A stretch of DNA of 64,000 nt from Lysobacteraceae bacterium (GCA_003241895.1 QBLY01000013.1:18627-82626), one strand, 5' to 3'. Positions 27,215-37,006 are shown, counted from the stretch's first letter. Numbers and translations: made by a program. The notes: generated from the sequence alone by a model not told the origin.

Positions 27215-27537
27215 TTGTTTTCCTTGGATTCGCCCATCCATTCCGGGATGTCCCGCTGCGCATGCAGGACACGCCAGATATCGATATGGGTTTGGATTTC
27301 GACATGGAGGATCAGGTACGCAAAGCCGTTGACCGGCCAGAACCGCAGCCCGTCCAGGTTCAAGGGCACCGCGTAGCGCGACGAACCGATGGCCGGGTGG
27401 CGCGAGACATGGGCGATGCCGTTCTCGACGGCCGCCAGGAACCGCTCGCCCTCCGCGAGGCCAGCTTGGGTCGCATACCACCAGGCCGCCTCGGCGGCGT
27501 CACGCCGCGCGGCGCCGCGCCAGATGGCTGGCTTCAC
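27211..27537 (-). CDS. parE: ParE/RelE superfamily toxin
   Basis: 108 residues, RelE/ParE fold: the N-terminal KPAIWRGAARRDAAEAAWWY helix pair, HPAIGSSRYAVPLNLDGLRFWPV, and the beta-hairpin FAYLILHVEIQTHIDIWRVLHAQRDIP with the typical C-terminal Arg/His. ParE toxins inhibit gyrase; RelE relatives cut ribosomal mRNA; which applies here is not certain. The start overlaps the antitoxin stop and the stop overlaps the prpF start, so antitoxin, toxin and prpF form one coupled chain. Confidence 0.88.
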   Translation of the reverse strand: MKPAIWRGAARRDAAEAAWWYATQAGLAEGERFLAAVENGIAHVSRHPAIGSSRYAVPLNLDGLRFWPVNGFAYLILHVEIQTHIDIWRVLHAQRDIPEWMGESKENK

Positions 27538-27773
27538 TTCGCGTGTCGCGCGCGGATTTCCTCGCGCATTTTCCGGAAGGTGTCTGGGGTGACCCGCTCA
27601 CCCGGCCCCGAGTTGGCACCTTCCAGCAGCAGGCCCCGCAGCTTCTCGACGTCACGCTGCTTTCGGATCAGCTCACGCAGGTATTCGCTGCTTGAACCGT
27701 ACGCGTGCTCGGCGACCTGCGCATCGACGAAGGCTTTCAGGTCATCGGGCAGGGAGATGTTCATGGTGGCCAC
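27534..27773 (-). CDS. parD: ParD-type ribbon-helix-helix antitoxin
   Basis: 79 residues. Ribbon-helix-helix N-terminus (MNISLPDDLKAFVDAQVAEH-AYGSSSEYLRELIRKQ) with a flexible toxin-binding C-terminus. GTG 27773 has AGGAG at good spacing; the ATG three codons in (27764) is an alternative. It neutralises the adjoining toxin and would repress the promoter of the pair. It lies 100 bp downstream of the point where acnD transcription would begin to read past its stop at 27874. Confidence 0.88.
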   Translation of the reverse strand: MATMNISLPDDLKAFVDAQVAEHAYGSSSEYLRELIRKQRDVEKLRGLLLEGANSGPGERVTPDTFRKMREEIRARHAK

Positions 27774-27873
27774 GGCAGGCTCCTATGGCAAAGTTTGCCA
27801 TCGAAGTTTACGCCTCCGCGCGGGCTCCGGCAATGCGCGCCAGGCCCGCGCGCTTGTGAGTATTCCACCCCGT

Positions 27874-30483
27874 TCAGGCGGCCTGCGTGGCCGCCAGGAA
27901 ATCTTGGGCGAAGCGCTGCAGCACCCCGCCGGCTTCGTAGATCGATACTTCCTCGGCCGTGTCCAGGCGGCAGGTCATCGGCACCTCGAAGCGCTCGCCG
28001 CTGCGGCGGGTCACGCCCAGCACCAGCGTCGCGCCCGGCGTGCGTTCGCCGATCACGTCATAGGTTTCCGTGCCGTCCAGGCCCAGCGTCCTGCGCGTGG
28101 TGCCGGGCGCGAACTCCAGCGGCAGCACGCCCATGCCGAGCAGGTTGGTGCGGTGGATGCGCTCGAAGCCCTCGGCGGCGATCACCTCCACGCCGGCCAG
28201 GCGCACGCCCTTGGCGGCCCAGTCGCGCGAGCTGCCCTGGCCGTAGTCGGCGCCGGCAATGATGATCAGCGGCTGCGCGCGCTGCAGGTAGGTTTCAATC
28301 GCTTCCCACATGCGCATCACCTGACCCTCGGGCTCCACGCGCGCCAGCGAGCCCTTCTTCACAACGCCGTCCACCACCGCCATCTCGTTGGTGAGCGTGG
28401 GGTTGGCAAAGGTCGCACGCAGCGCGGTGAGGTGGTCGCCGCGGTGGGTGGCGTAGGAATTGAAGTCCTCTTCGGGCAGGCCCATCTTCGCCAGGTATTC
28501 GCCGGCGGCGGAGTTGGCCATGATCGCGTTCGACGGCGACAGGTGGTCGGTGGTGATGTTGTCGCCCAGCAGCGCCAGCGGGCGCATGCCGCGCAGCGTG
28601 CGTTCGCCTGCCAGCGCGCCTTCCCAGTAAGGCGGGCGGCGAATGTAGGTGCTCTGCGGGCGCCAGTCGTACAGCGGGCTCACCTTCTCGCCGCTTTCCA
28701 CCACCACGCTGAACATCGGCTCATAGACCTTGCGGAACTGCTCGGGCTTGACGCTGGCCTTGACGATGGCGTCGATCTCCTCGTCGCTGGGCCACAGGTC
28801 CTTGAGCGTGATGGCCTGGCCGCTGGCGTCATGCCCCAGCGCGTCCTTCTCGATGTCGAAGCGGATGGTGCCGGCGATGGCGTAAGCCACCACTAGCGGC
28901 GGCGAGGCCAGGAAGGCCTGCTTGGCGTAGGGATGGATGCGGCCGTCGAAGTTGCGGTTGCCCGACAGCACGGCGGTGGCGTACAGGTCGCGGTCGACGA
29001 TTTCCTTCTGGATCAGCGGGTCCAGCGCGCCGCTCATGCCGTTGCAGGTGGTGCAGGCGAAGCCCACGATGCCGAAGCCCAGCTGTTCGAGCTCCTGCAT
29101 CAGGCCGGCGGCTTCCAGGTACATCGCGACGGTCTTGGACCCCGGCGCCAGCGAGCTCTTCACCCACGGCTTGCGCGTGAGCCCGGCGCGGTTGGCGTTG
29201 CGCGCCAACAGCGCCGCGGCGATGACGTTGCGCGGGTTGGACGTGTTGGTGCAGCTGGTGATGGCGGCGATGATCACGGCGCCGTCGGGCATCAGGCCCT
29301 GCGCCTCCTGCGCGCGCGCGGCGTCGAGGTTGCCGGCGATGCCCTTCGCGGCGAGATCGGCGGTGGCGACGCGAGCATGCGGGTTCGACGGCCCGGCCAT
29401 GTTGCGGCCGACGCTGCCCAGGTCGAACGACAGCGTGCGCTCGTAGCGCGCCGTGGCCAGCGCGTCGGCCCACAGGCCGGTGTGCCTGGCGTAGGTTTCA
29501 ACCAGCTTCACCTGCTCGTCGCTACGGCCGGTCAGGCGCAGGTAGTCGAGGGTGTTGGCGTCGATGAAAAACATCGCGGCCGTGGCGCCGTACTCGGGCG
29601 CCATGTTCGAGATGGTGGCGCGGTCGCCCAGCGTCAGCGCGGCGGCGCCTTCGCCGCGGAACTCCAGCCACGCGCCCACCACTTTCGAGGCGCGCAGAAA
29701 CTCGGTCAGCGCCAGCACGATGTCGGTGGCGGTGATGCCAGGCTGCGGGCGCCCGGTCAATTCAACGCCGATGATGTCGGGCAGGCGCATCCACGACGCG
29801 CGGCCCAGCATCACGTTCTCGGCCTCCAGGCCGCCGACGCCAATGGCGATCACGCCCAGCGCGTCCACGTGCGGCGTGTGGCTGTCGGTGCCCACGCAGG
29901 TGTCGGGATAGGCCACGCCGTCGAGCACGCCGATCACCGGGCTCATTCGCTCCAGGTTGATCTGGTGCATGATCCCGTTGCCCGGCGGGATCACGTCCAC
30001 GTTCTTGAACGCGCGCTTGGTCCAGTCAATGAAATGGAAGCGGTCTTCGTTGCGGCGGTCTTCGATGGCGCGGTTCTTGGTGAACGCATCGGGGTCGAAG
30101 CCGCCGCACTCCACCGCCAGCGAGTGGTCCACGATCAGCTGCACCGGCACCACCGGGTTCACCTGGGCCGGGTCGCCGCCCTGGTCGGCGATGGCGTCGC
30201 GCAGGCCGGCCAGGTCCACCAGCGCGGTCTGGCCCAGGATGTCGTGGCAGACCACGCGCGCCGGGAACCACGGGAAGTCGAGGTCGCGTCTGCGCTCGAT
30301 CAGCTGGCGCAGCGAGGCGTCCAGCGTATCCGGGTCGCAGCGTCGCACCAGGTTCTCGGCCAGCACGCGCGACACGTAGGGCAGCCCGTTCCAGGCGCCG
30401 GGCTGCAGCGCCTCGACGGCGCCGCGGGCGTCGAAATGGTCCAGCGAGGTTCCGGGCAGCGGCTTGCGGTGGGTGGTGTTCAT
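27874..30483 (-). CDS. acnD: Fe-S-dependent 2-methylcitrate dehydratase AcnD
   Basis: 869 residues, aconitase superfamily. Cluster cysteines are in ITSCTNTSNPRNV and GFACTTCNGMSG; substrate-binding motifs include CVGTDSHTPH, GADYGQGSSRDWAAKG and GDNITTDHLSPS. The length and the presence of prpF close by identify the AcnD branch of the 2-methylcitrate cycle rather than AcnA. AcnD dehydrates 2-methylcitrate; PrpF corrects the product. prpB and prpC are not in the window, and the region upstream is divergent, so this is the first gene of the acnD-parD-parE-prpF run. Confidence 0.95.
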   Translation of the reverse strand: MNTTHRKPLPGTSLDHFDARGAVEALQPGAWNGLPYVSRVLAENLVRRCDPDTLDASLRQLIERRRDLDFPWFPARVVCHDILGQTALVDLAGLRDAIADQGGDPAQVNPVVPVQLIVDHSLAVECGGFDPDAFTKNRAIEDRRNEDRFHFIDWTKRAFKNVDVIPPGNGIMHQINLERMSPVIGVLDGVAYPDTCVGTDSHTPHVDALGVIAIGVGGLEAENVMLGRASWMRLPDIIGVELTGRPQPGITATDIVLALTEFLRASKVVGAWLEFRGEGAAALTLGDRATISNMAPEYGATAAMFFIDANTLDYLRLTGRSDEQVKLVETYARHTGLWADALATARYERTLSFDLGSVGRNMAGPSNPHARVATADLAAKGIAGNLDAARAQEAQGLMPDGAVIIAAITSCTNTSNPRNVIAAALLARNANRAGLTRKPWVKSSLAPGSKTVAMYLEAAGLMQELEQLGFGIVGFACTTCNGMSGALDPLIQKEIVDRDLYATAVLSGNRNFDGRIHPYAKQAFLASPPLVVAYAIAGTIRFDIEKDALGHDASGQAITLKDLWPSDEEIDAIVKASVKPEQFRKVYEPMFSVVVESGEKVSPLYDWRPQSTYIRRPPYWEGALAGERTLRGMRPLALLGDNITTDHLSPSNAIMANSAAGEYLAKMGLPEEDFNSYATHRGDHLTALRATFANPTLTNEMAVVDGVVKKGSLARVEPEGQVMRMWEAIETYLQRAQPLIIIAGADYGQGSSRDWAAKGVRLAGVEVIAAEGFERIHRTNLLGMGVLPLEFAPGTTRRTLGLDGTETYDVIGERTPGATLVLGVTRRSGERFEVPMTCRLDTAEEVSIYEAGGVLQRFAQDFLAATQAA

Positions 30484-30615
30484 GGCGGACTCGGGATCGG
30501 GAGAACGCTATTATCCGGCAACGGGCGGAACGCGGTCACCCCCGGCCAGGGCAACGGCGCGGGCCGATTGATATTCATCAAGCTGGACAGCGGTTGGCTG
30601 TGTCAGGATGCCGTC

Positions 30616-32328
30616 GTGGACTCTTCCCAGCGGTTGCACCGCTCCTCCTCCCAGCGTGCCTGGGGCCGTGCGGGCTTCCTCGCCTGCCTGCTCGCAGGGG
30701 CTGGGCTGGCCACATCGCCAACCTTGGTTGAGGCCGCAGCGCCTACCGTGGCTCCGGCAGCAGCGGAACGTGCCGCCGGCGTCCCCGACGACGCCACGCT
30801 GGAAGCCGCCGGCGCCGTCATCGGCTCGATCACCATCGTCCGCAACAACGTCTTCGACACCTCGCTGGACGAGGAAAACAAGGCCCCCTACCGTGTCGCC
30901 AACCGGCTGCACGTGCTCACCCGCGAATCGGTCATCCGCAAGCAGCTGCTGTTCGCGCCGGGCGACCCCTATTCGCACCGCCTGCTCGAGGAAACGGCCA
31001 GGCTGCTGCGGGCACAGACCTACCTGCGCGAGGCCGAACTGCGCCCCGTGCGCTACGCCGACGGCGCGGTCGACATCCGGGTGGAAACCCGGGACGTCTG
31101 GACCCTCAACCCGGGCATCTCAGGCGGCCGCAAGGGTGGCGCCAACAGCTTCGGCATCGAGCTGGAGGAAAACAACCTGTTCGGTACCGGCGCTTCGCTG
31201 GCACTGTCGCGGCGCACCGACAGCGATCGCAACGAGACCCTGCTGCGCTACGCCAACGCCCATCTTTTCCGGCCCTGGGTCGGCCTGACCGCCGAGATCA
31301 ACCAGAACAGCGACGGCAACGGCGGCGCACTGGGCGTGGAAAAAACCTTCCACGCACTCGACACCCGTCGCGCCTGGGGGCTGTCGGGCGGCCAGCTCAG
31401 CCTCACCCAGGGCCTGTACGCACGCGGCGACAAGGTCAGCGAGTTCCGCCAGAAAAACCAGGACTTCAACGCCTGGTGGGGTTGGTCACGCGGCCTGCGC
31501 GAAGGCCACGTCAGTCGCTACTCGGTCGGCCTGCGCAAGCTCGAGCGCCAATTCCAGCCCTCGCTTGACCCGGCCCTGGTCGGCCCGCTGCCCCAAGACC
31601 GCAACCTGGTCGGGCCCTGGATCAGCATCGAATCGATCCGCGACGACTGGGCCCTGCTGCGCAACTACGACCAGATCGGCATCACCGAGGACGAACTGCT
31701 GGGCCGGCGTTACCTGCTGCGCGTGGGTCGCTCGGACACGGGCATGGGCGCCGACCGTGACGCGTGGTGGCTGGAGGCGGAGGCCAGCCGCGGGTACCGC
31801 CTGCCGGAACGCTCGCAGCTGCGCCTGTCGTCGGCGCTGTCCGGACGCTGGGAAGACGGCGACAGCCGCGACCTGCGGCTCACCGGCAGCGCCCGCTTCT
31901 ATCGCGAAACCGGCCGCAACCGGCTGTTCTTCGCCATCCTGGACGGGCAGTACGGGCGCAACCTCGACCTCGACAACCCCACCTACCTGGGCGGCGACAA
32001 CGGCCTGCGCGGCTACCCGCAGCGCTGGGCCTCCGGCGAAAGCTTTGCCCGCCTGAGCGTCGAACAGCGCTACTACACCGACTGGTTCCCCTGGCGTTTG
32101 TTCCGGGTGGGCGGCGCGATTTTCGCCGACGTCGGCCGCACCTGGGGTCGCAACGGCTTGGGCACACAGAACCCCGGCATCCTGGCCGACATTGGCGTCG
32201 GCCTTCGCCTGAGCAACAGCCGCAGCGCCTTCGCCCGGGTGATCCACGTCGACCTGGCGATCCCGCTCGATTCCGACCCGTCGCTGAAAAACGTCGAATT
32301 CCTGATCGAGGCGCGCCGCGAGTTCTGA
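30616..32328 (+). CDS. Omp85-superfamily outer-membrane protein (POTRA-like plus BamA-type barrel)
   Basis: 570 residues from GTG 30616 (AGGA 8 bp upstream). A signal-like segment (RAGFLACLLAGAGLATSPTLVEA) is followed by a POTRA-like region (ITIVRNNVFDTS ... ESVIRKQLLFAPGDPYS ... LREAELRPVR) and a barrel with many aromatic-ended strands. The Omp85 loop motif appears as GGDNGLRGYPQR near residue 470, and the last strand ends FLIEARREF with a terminal Phe. It probably inserts or exports an outer-membrane or surface molecule. The frame is open far upstream as an artefact opposite acnD. Confidence 0.85.
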   Translation: MDSSQRLHRSSSQRAWGRAGFLACLLAGAGLATSPTLVEAAAPTVAPAAAERAAGVPDDATLEAAGAVIGSITIVRNNVFDTSLDEENKAPYRVANRLHVLTRESVIRKQLLFAPGDPYSHRLLEETARLLRAQTYLREAELRPVRYADGAVDIRVETRDVWTLNPGISGGRKGGANSFGIELEENNLFGTGASLALSRRTDSDRNETLLRYANAHLFRPWVGLTAEINQNSDGNGGALGVEKTFHALDTRRAWGLSGGQLSLTQGLYARGDKVSEFRQKNQDFNAWWGWSRGLREGHVSRYSVGLRKLERQFQPSLDPALVGPLPQDRNLVGPWISIESIRDDWALLRNYDQIGITEDELLGRRYLLRVGRSDTGMGADRDAWWLEAEASRGYRLPERSQLRLSSALSGRWEDGDSRDLRLTGSARFYRETGRNRLFFAILDGQYGRNLDLDNPTYLGGDNGLRGYPQRWASGESFARLSVEQRYYTDWFPWRLFRVGGAIFADVGRTWGRNGLGTQNPGILADIGVGLRLSNSRSAFARVIHVDLAIPLDSDPSLKNVEFLIEARREF

Positions 32329-32389
32329 TCGGCGCCGGCGTCGCGGATCAAGGCCAAGGTCTGCAGCGCACTGCAGGCGGCGCGCGCGG

Positions 32390-33037
32390 TCAAACCTTTT
32401 TCAGCACGATGTCGAACGCGCCGGCCGGCGCAGAACCAGCGCTGGCGGCGAAGGCGACGGTGACGCGGGCGCGGTGCTCGGGCGACAGTTCGTTCCACAG
32501 CAGGTCCACGTCGTTGAGCGCTTCGCCGGCGAAGTACATCTGCGTGGTGATCTCGCGGTAGCCGCGCTGCGCAACCTTGAAGTGGATGTGCGGCGGCCGC
32601 GACCAGCCTTCGCGTACCGGGTAGTGGCCAGGCTTGATGGTCCTGACGCGATAGCGACCCTGTGCGTCAGTCACAAGGCGCGCCCAGCCCTGGAAGTTCG
32701 GGTCCAGCGGCGCGGGATTGGGGTCGGCCTCGTGGTCGTAGCGACCAGCGTGGTTGGCCTGCCAGACGTCCACCCGCGCGCCGGGCACGGGCAAGCCCGA
32801 CTCGTCGACCACCCGCCCGCTGATCTCGACAACTTCGCCGAGCGCCGATTCGCTCTGGCCCTCGACGCGGGTCAGGTCCAGGTCCTTGTCGGCTTGGTCC
32901 TTCTTCGGGAAAAACGGCCCCTCGGTCTGGGCCGGCGTCAGCCCGGTCGCCATGAGCGGGGCGCTGGCCACCGCCGCCATGGCACCCAGTCCACACTGAA
33001 TCAGGCGGCGTCGGGACAAACGCTTTTCGATGGGCAT
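32390..33037 (-). CDS. Intradiol ring-cleavage dioxygenase-like protein with Tat signal
   Basis: 215 residues. A Tat-like N-terminus (LSRRRLIQCGLGAMAAVASAP) leads into the intradiol dioxygenase fold: TEGPFFPKK, the carboxypeptidase-like region PVPGARVDVWQANHAGRYDHEA with the first iron Tyr, GHYPVREGWSRPPHIHFKV with the second Tyr and two His ligands. Catechol or protocatechuate cleavage is the family reaction; the export signal fits periplasmic family members of unknown substrate. No other aromatic-degradation genes are adjacent. Confidence 0.88.
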   Translation of the reverse strand: MPIEKRLSRRRLIQCGLGAMAAVASAPLMATGLTPAQTEGPFFPKKDQADKDLDLTRVEGQSESALGEVVEISGRVVDESGLPVPGARVDVWQANHAGRYDHEADPNPAPLDPNFQGWARLVTDAQGRYRVRTIKPGHYPVREGWSRPPHIHFKVAQRGYREITTQMYFAGEALNDVDLLWNELSPEHRARVTVAFAASAGSAPAGAFDIVLKKV

Positions 33038-33281
33038 CGCAACCTCCAGGGCGGCACAGCGGCGTGGGACCTGTCAAAGGCAACGCGATGCAGCAGAGGC
33101 CTCGGCCATTGGGCTGGGGACTCACCGGCATGCAATAGGAAGGGACGGCGCCGGCCAGCCGGGCAATTAGCCCGGGCGGCTGCGGCGGCGCGGCCGCAAA
33201 GCCACGGCTGGCGCGGCCCCGAGGGCTGGCACGGTTCCTGCTGCTGGTTTGGGTACGCCCCCCGCAACGGAGCCTCCCGCC

Positions 33282-33479
33282 ATGACCGTACTGATGCGTG
33301 AAGACATGAACGACGCCGATGTCGCTTGGGCGGCCGCCGATGCCTGCGTGGGGCGGGTAGCCGACGAATTGCTGCGCGCGCGCCACACCATGGGCGTCGA
33401 ACGTGAGGCCGCAACGTCGTCGCCGAACAAGCGTGACGTTATCGATCCGGCCGTGCTGCGCGCGCGGGGCGCCCTGTGA
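33282..33479 (+). CDS. Hypothetical 65-residue protein coupled to the next gene
   Basis: MTVLMREDMNDADVAWAAADACVGRV begins a polar, Ala-rich protein ending in RDVIDPAVLRARGAL; no family is recognised. ATG 33282 has GGAG at 33265-33270. The TGA overlaps the GTG start of the next gene (GTGA), so it probably acts in one transcript with it. It could be a small regulatory or leader peptide; the lack of homology cannot be tested here. Confidence 0.5.
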   Translation: MTVLMREDMNDADVAWAAADACVGRVADELLRARHTMGVEREAATSSPNKRDVIDPAVLRARGAL

Positions 33480-34129
33480 TAGCGCGAGCGCTGGCGGCGA
33501 TCGCCCTGATTGCATCGGTCGGCTTCGTCTCGCCCATGGCGGAACCTGCGCCCGCAGGCGTCGTCGCCAAGGCCATCGTCACGAGCGACCCGCTGGTACG
33601 GCTGCATGACGCGGTCGAAAACGCGACCCATCGCCATGTGCCCGGCGCGTCGGGCAGCAACTGGGTCCTGCATCGCGTGGATCGTTCGGAGCCCGGCATC
33701 GACGGCCGCGAGTTCGTCGTCGCCACCGGCGTAATCACCACGGCCGGGGCGCCCGACACCCGCATGAGGCTCACCGGCTTCTACGACGCGACCACCGGCA
33801 AGCTGGCGCGGGTGTCGTACAGGCTGCAGCCGGCAGCCCCCACGGCACTCGCCCCCGAGACCGACTGGAGCGTGCAGCTGGCGGTGCAGCGCGCGTTCGC
33901 CCAGGTGCTGCCCGACCAGACCCCGTCCTTCGCGCTGGACTCGGCCCAGTCCTCGCGCGTGGAAGGCGGCGGCAGGCGCTTTGAAGGTTCGGGCATCGGC
34001 ACCTGGGACAACAACGACGCGCGCTTTGTTTCTTTCGAACTGACGCTGTCGGCGCGAGGCGAACTGGTGGAGTTCGACTACAGCACGCCCGGCCTGGGCG
34101 AGGACGCTGAATACGTCGCGGAGCACTGA
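33476..34129 (+). CDS. Hypothetical secreted protein
   Basis: 217 residues beginning at GTG 33476. The N-terminus MIARALAAIALIASVGFVSPMAEP is a plausible Sec signal peptide with a possible cleavage after PMAEPA. The rest is beta-rich and unrecognised (REFVVATGVITTAGAPDTRMRLTGFYDATTGK, WDNNDARFVSFELTLSARGELVEFDY), like small periplasmic beta-proteins. It is coupled to the preceding 65-residue gene. Confidence 0.6.
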   Translation: MIARALAAIALIASVGFVSPMAEPAPAGVVAKAIVTSDPLVRLHDAVENATHRHVPGASGSNWVLHRVDRSEPGIDGREFVVATGVITTAGAPDTRMRLTGFYDATTGKLARVSYRLQPAAPTALAPETDWSVQLAVQRAFAQVLPDQTPSFALDSAQSSRVEGGGRRFEGSGIGTWDNNDARFVSFELTLSARGELVEFDYSTPGLGEDAEYVAEH

Positions 34130-34210
34130 GCCCCCGGGCGGGGCCCGCACACTGGGCAAGCCCCGGCAGGGTCGCTAGATTAGGCGTCCGATCCCGCCCA
34201 AGAGCCCACC

Positions 34211-36964
34211 ATGCGCCGACTGACGCTGATCGCCACCCTGCTGGTGGCGACCGCCCTGCCCGCCACCTTCGCCACCGCGCAGACCGGCGCCGCCGGCAGC
34301 ACCGACGAGTACCTCGCTCCGCTGCGCATCGCCCACCATAAATTCGTGCTCGACAACGGCCTGACTGTGCTGGTGCACGAAGACCCCAGCGTGCCGCTGG
34401 TGGGCGTGAACCTGTGGTACCACGTCGGCTCGCGCAACGAAGTGCGCGGCCGCACCGGCTTCGCGCACCTGTTCGAGCACTTTTTCTTCAACGGCAGCGA
34501 AAACTACCCGCACGGCTTCCGCGAAGCCATGGACGACCTGGGCGCGAACAACCGCAACGGCACCACCAGCACCGACCGCACCAATTTCTTCGAGGACGTG
34601 CCGACCTCGGCGCTCGAGCGCACGCTGTACCTGGAAGCCGACCGCATGGGCTTCCTGGCCGGCAACCTCAGCCAGGAAATGCTGGAGCGCGAACGCGGCG
34701 TGGTGAAGAACGAAAAGCGCCAGGGCGAGAACCAGCCCTACGGCCGCGTCTGGCCGCGCATTTCGGAAACCATGTATCCGTACTCGCATCCCTACAGCTG
34801 GTCCACCATCGGCAGCATGGCCGACCTGGACGCGGCCAAGATGGAAGACATCCGCCAGTGGTACGCCGACTACTACGGCCCCAACAATGCCGTGCTTTCC
34901 CTGGCCGGCGACATTACCCTGGCCCAGGCCAAGTCGCTGGTGACGAAGTACTTCGGCGGCATTGCGCCGGGCAAGCCCATTGCGCGCCAGCGCGAATGGG
35001 TACCCACGCTGGACGCCAACATCCGTGACTCCATGCAGGACCAGGTGCCGCAGACGCGCATTTACCGCGCCTGGCACCTGCCCCCGATGGGCCACCGCGC
35101 CACCCACGCCATGCAGCTGTTCGGCAGCGTGCTGGCCGGCAGCGAAAGCTCGCTGCTGGAGCGCCAGCTGGTGTTCGACAAGGGCCTGGCCACCAGCGTG
35201 CAGGCCGGCGTGCAGGACAGTGAATTGGCCAGCCTGTTCCTGGTGGTCGCCAGCGTGCGGCCGGGCGTGGACCCGGCCGATCTGGAGCGCGAACTGGATG
35301 CGCTGCTGGCGAAGTCGCTGGCGCAGCTGCCCGACACGGCGGCCATCGATCGCGCCCGCACCGGTGAAGTGGCGGCCTTCGTGCGTGGCAAGGAGCGCCT
35401 GGGCGGCTTCGGCGGCCGCTCCGACGTGCTGGCCGAAAGCACCACTTATTTCGGCGACCCCGAAGGCTACCTGGAGCGCTTCCGCGACTACCGCGCCATC
35501 ACCGCGGCCGAGCTGCGCGACACCGCCCGCACCTGGCTGTCGCGCCCCAGCTACACGCTGCAGGTGGACCCGTTCCCGGCGCTCAAGGCCACCGCTAGCG
35601 ACCTCGACCGCTCCAAGCTGCCCCCGCTGCTGGTGTCACCCAACGTGACGTTCCCGCAGGTGCAGCGCGCCACGCTGTCCAATGGCCTCAAAGTGGTGCT
35701 GCTCGAGCGCCACTCGGCGCCGCTGGTGAACATGATGCTCGCCGTGGACGCCGGCATCGCCGCCGACCCCGCCGACGCGCGCGGCACCGCAAATTTCGCG
35801 CTCGAGCTGCTGCTCAAGGGCACCCGCACGCGCGACGCGTTCCGCATCGCCGACGAGCGCGACGCGCTGGGCGCGCAGCTGTCGGTGGGCAATGCGCTCG
35901 ACCAGTCCGTCGTGCGCCTGGGCGCCCTGCGCAGCAACCTCGCCGGCTCGCTGGACCTGATGGCCGACGTGGCGATGAACCCGGCCTTCCCCGCCGACAT
36001 GGTGGACCTGCAGCGCAAGCAGCAGCTGGCCGCCATCGCCCAGCAGAAGGCCAACCCGGGCGCGGTGGCGCAGCGCGTGCTGCCGACGCTGCTCTATGCG
36101 CCGGGGCACCCGTATGCCGGGCCGGGCGGTGGACTGGGCACGGACGCGACGGTGGCCGCGCTGTCCCGCCAGTCGCTGTCGGACTGGCACGCGCGCTGGT
36201 TCGTGCCTTCGAACGCCACCTTGGTGGCCGCCGGCGACGTCACCCTGCCCGAACTGGTTCGCGAACTCGAGCGCAGCTTCGGCGGATGGCGCGGCGGCAC
36301 AGCGCCGGCCAAGGCGGTGGGCCCCAGCACGTCGCCCGGACGCGGCGTGGTGCACCTGATCGACAAGCCCGGTGCACCGCAGACCGTGATCGTGGCGGCG
36401 CAACTGGCCTCGCCCTCGGGCCAGGGCGACGACCTGGCGCTGGAAACGGTGATGCGCAACTTCGGCGGCATGGCCACCGCGCGCCTCAACCGCAACCTGC
36501 GGCTGGACAAGCACTGGTCGTACGGTGCCTACGGCGGCGTGAATGCGGCGCGGGGCCCGCGCACCTTCGTGGTGAACGCGCCGGTGCAGACCGACAAGAC
36601 CAAGGAAGCCATCATCGAAGTAGTACGCGAGATCAAGGGCGTGGCCGGCGAGCGGCCGCTGGCGGGCGAGGAATACGACAGCATCCTGCGCAGCCAGGTG
36701 GCGCGCCTGCCCGGCCGCTATGAAACCCTGGACTCGCTGTTGGCCGCGGCGATGGACATCGTCAACACCGGCCGCGATCCGGCTTACTACGCCGACTACG
36801 CCAGGAACCTGTCGGCGCTGCAGCCCGCGGCGCTGAACGCGGCGGCGGCCGGCGTGGTCAAGCCGGGTGAACTGACCTGGGTGATCGTGGGCGACCTGGA
36901 CGTGATCGAGGCCGGCGTGCGCGAGCTCGACTTGGGCGAGGTGCTGCGCATTACCGTGGAGTGA
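34211..36964 (+). CDS. Periplasmic M16 metallopeptidase (two fused M16 domains)
   Basis: 917 residues with a Sec signal peptide (LIATLLVATALPATFATAQ). The N-terminal M16 domain has the inverted zinc motif HLFEH (residues 86-90), with the third ligand Glu in ERERGVVKNEKRQ. The second, from about residue 480, lacks HXXEH and looks like the inactive non-catalytic half of pitrilysin/insulinase-type enzymes. It would degrade peptides in the periplasm. It stands alone, with 81 bp of upstream intergenic DNA. Confidence 0.92.
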   Translation: MRRLTLIATLLVATALPATFATAQTGAAGSTDEYLAPLRIAHHKFVLDNGLTVLVHEDPSVPLVGVNLWYHVGSRNEVRGRTGFAHLFEHFFFNGSENYPHGFREAMDDLGANNRNGTTSTDRTNFFEDVPTSALERTLYLEADRMGFLAGNLSQEMLERERGVVKNEKRQGENQPYGRVWPRISETMYPYSHPYSWSTIGSMADLDAAKMEDIRQWYADYYGPNNAVLSLAGDITLAQAKSLVTKYFGGIAPGKPIARQREWVPTLDANIRDSMQDQVPQTRIYRAWHLPPMGHRATHAMQLFGSVLAGSESSLLERQLVFDKGLATSVQAGVQDSELASLFLVVASVRPGVDPADLERELDALLAKSLAQLPDTAAIDRARTGEVAAFVRGKERLGGFGGRSDVLAESTTYFGDPEGYLERFRDYRAITAAELRDTARTWLSRPSYTLQVDPFPALKATASDLDRSKLPPLLVSPNVTFPQVQRATLSNGLKVVLLERHSAPLVNMMLAVDAGIAADPADARGTANFALELLLKGTRTRDAFRIADERDALGAQLSVGNALDQSVVRLGALRSNLAGSLDLMADVAMNPAFPADMVDLQRKQQLAAIAQQKANPGAVAQRVLPTLLYAPGHPYAGPGGGLGTDATVAALSRQSLSDWHARWFVPSNATLVAAGDVTLPELVRELERSFGGWRGGTAPAKAVGPSTSPGRGVVHLIDKPGAPQTVIVAAQLASPSGQGDDLALETVMRNFGGMATARLNRNLRLDKHWSYGAYGGVNAARGPRTFVVNAPVQTDKTKEAIIEVVREIKGVAGERPLAGEEYDSILRSQVARLPGRYETLDSLLAAAMDIVNTGRDPAYYADYARNLSALQPAALNAAAAGVVKPGELTWVIVGDLDVIEAGVRELDLGEVLRITVE

Positions 36965-37006
36965 GGCGCAGCGCGGCGCTTGGCCGCGTGGTGGCGCGTG
37001 GCGAAG

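Noticed and set aside
28933..30570. Long plus-strand open frame over acnD joined to the Omp85-type gene
   Set aside because: It is antisense to a clearly conserved AcnD, has no domain, and is typical of GC-rich shadow frames. The Omp85-type protein starts at GTG 30616.
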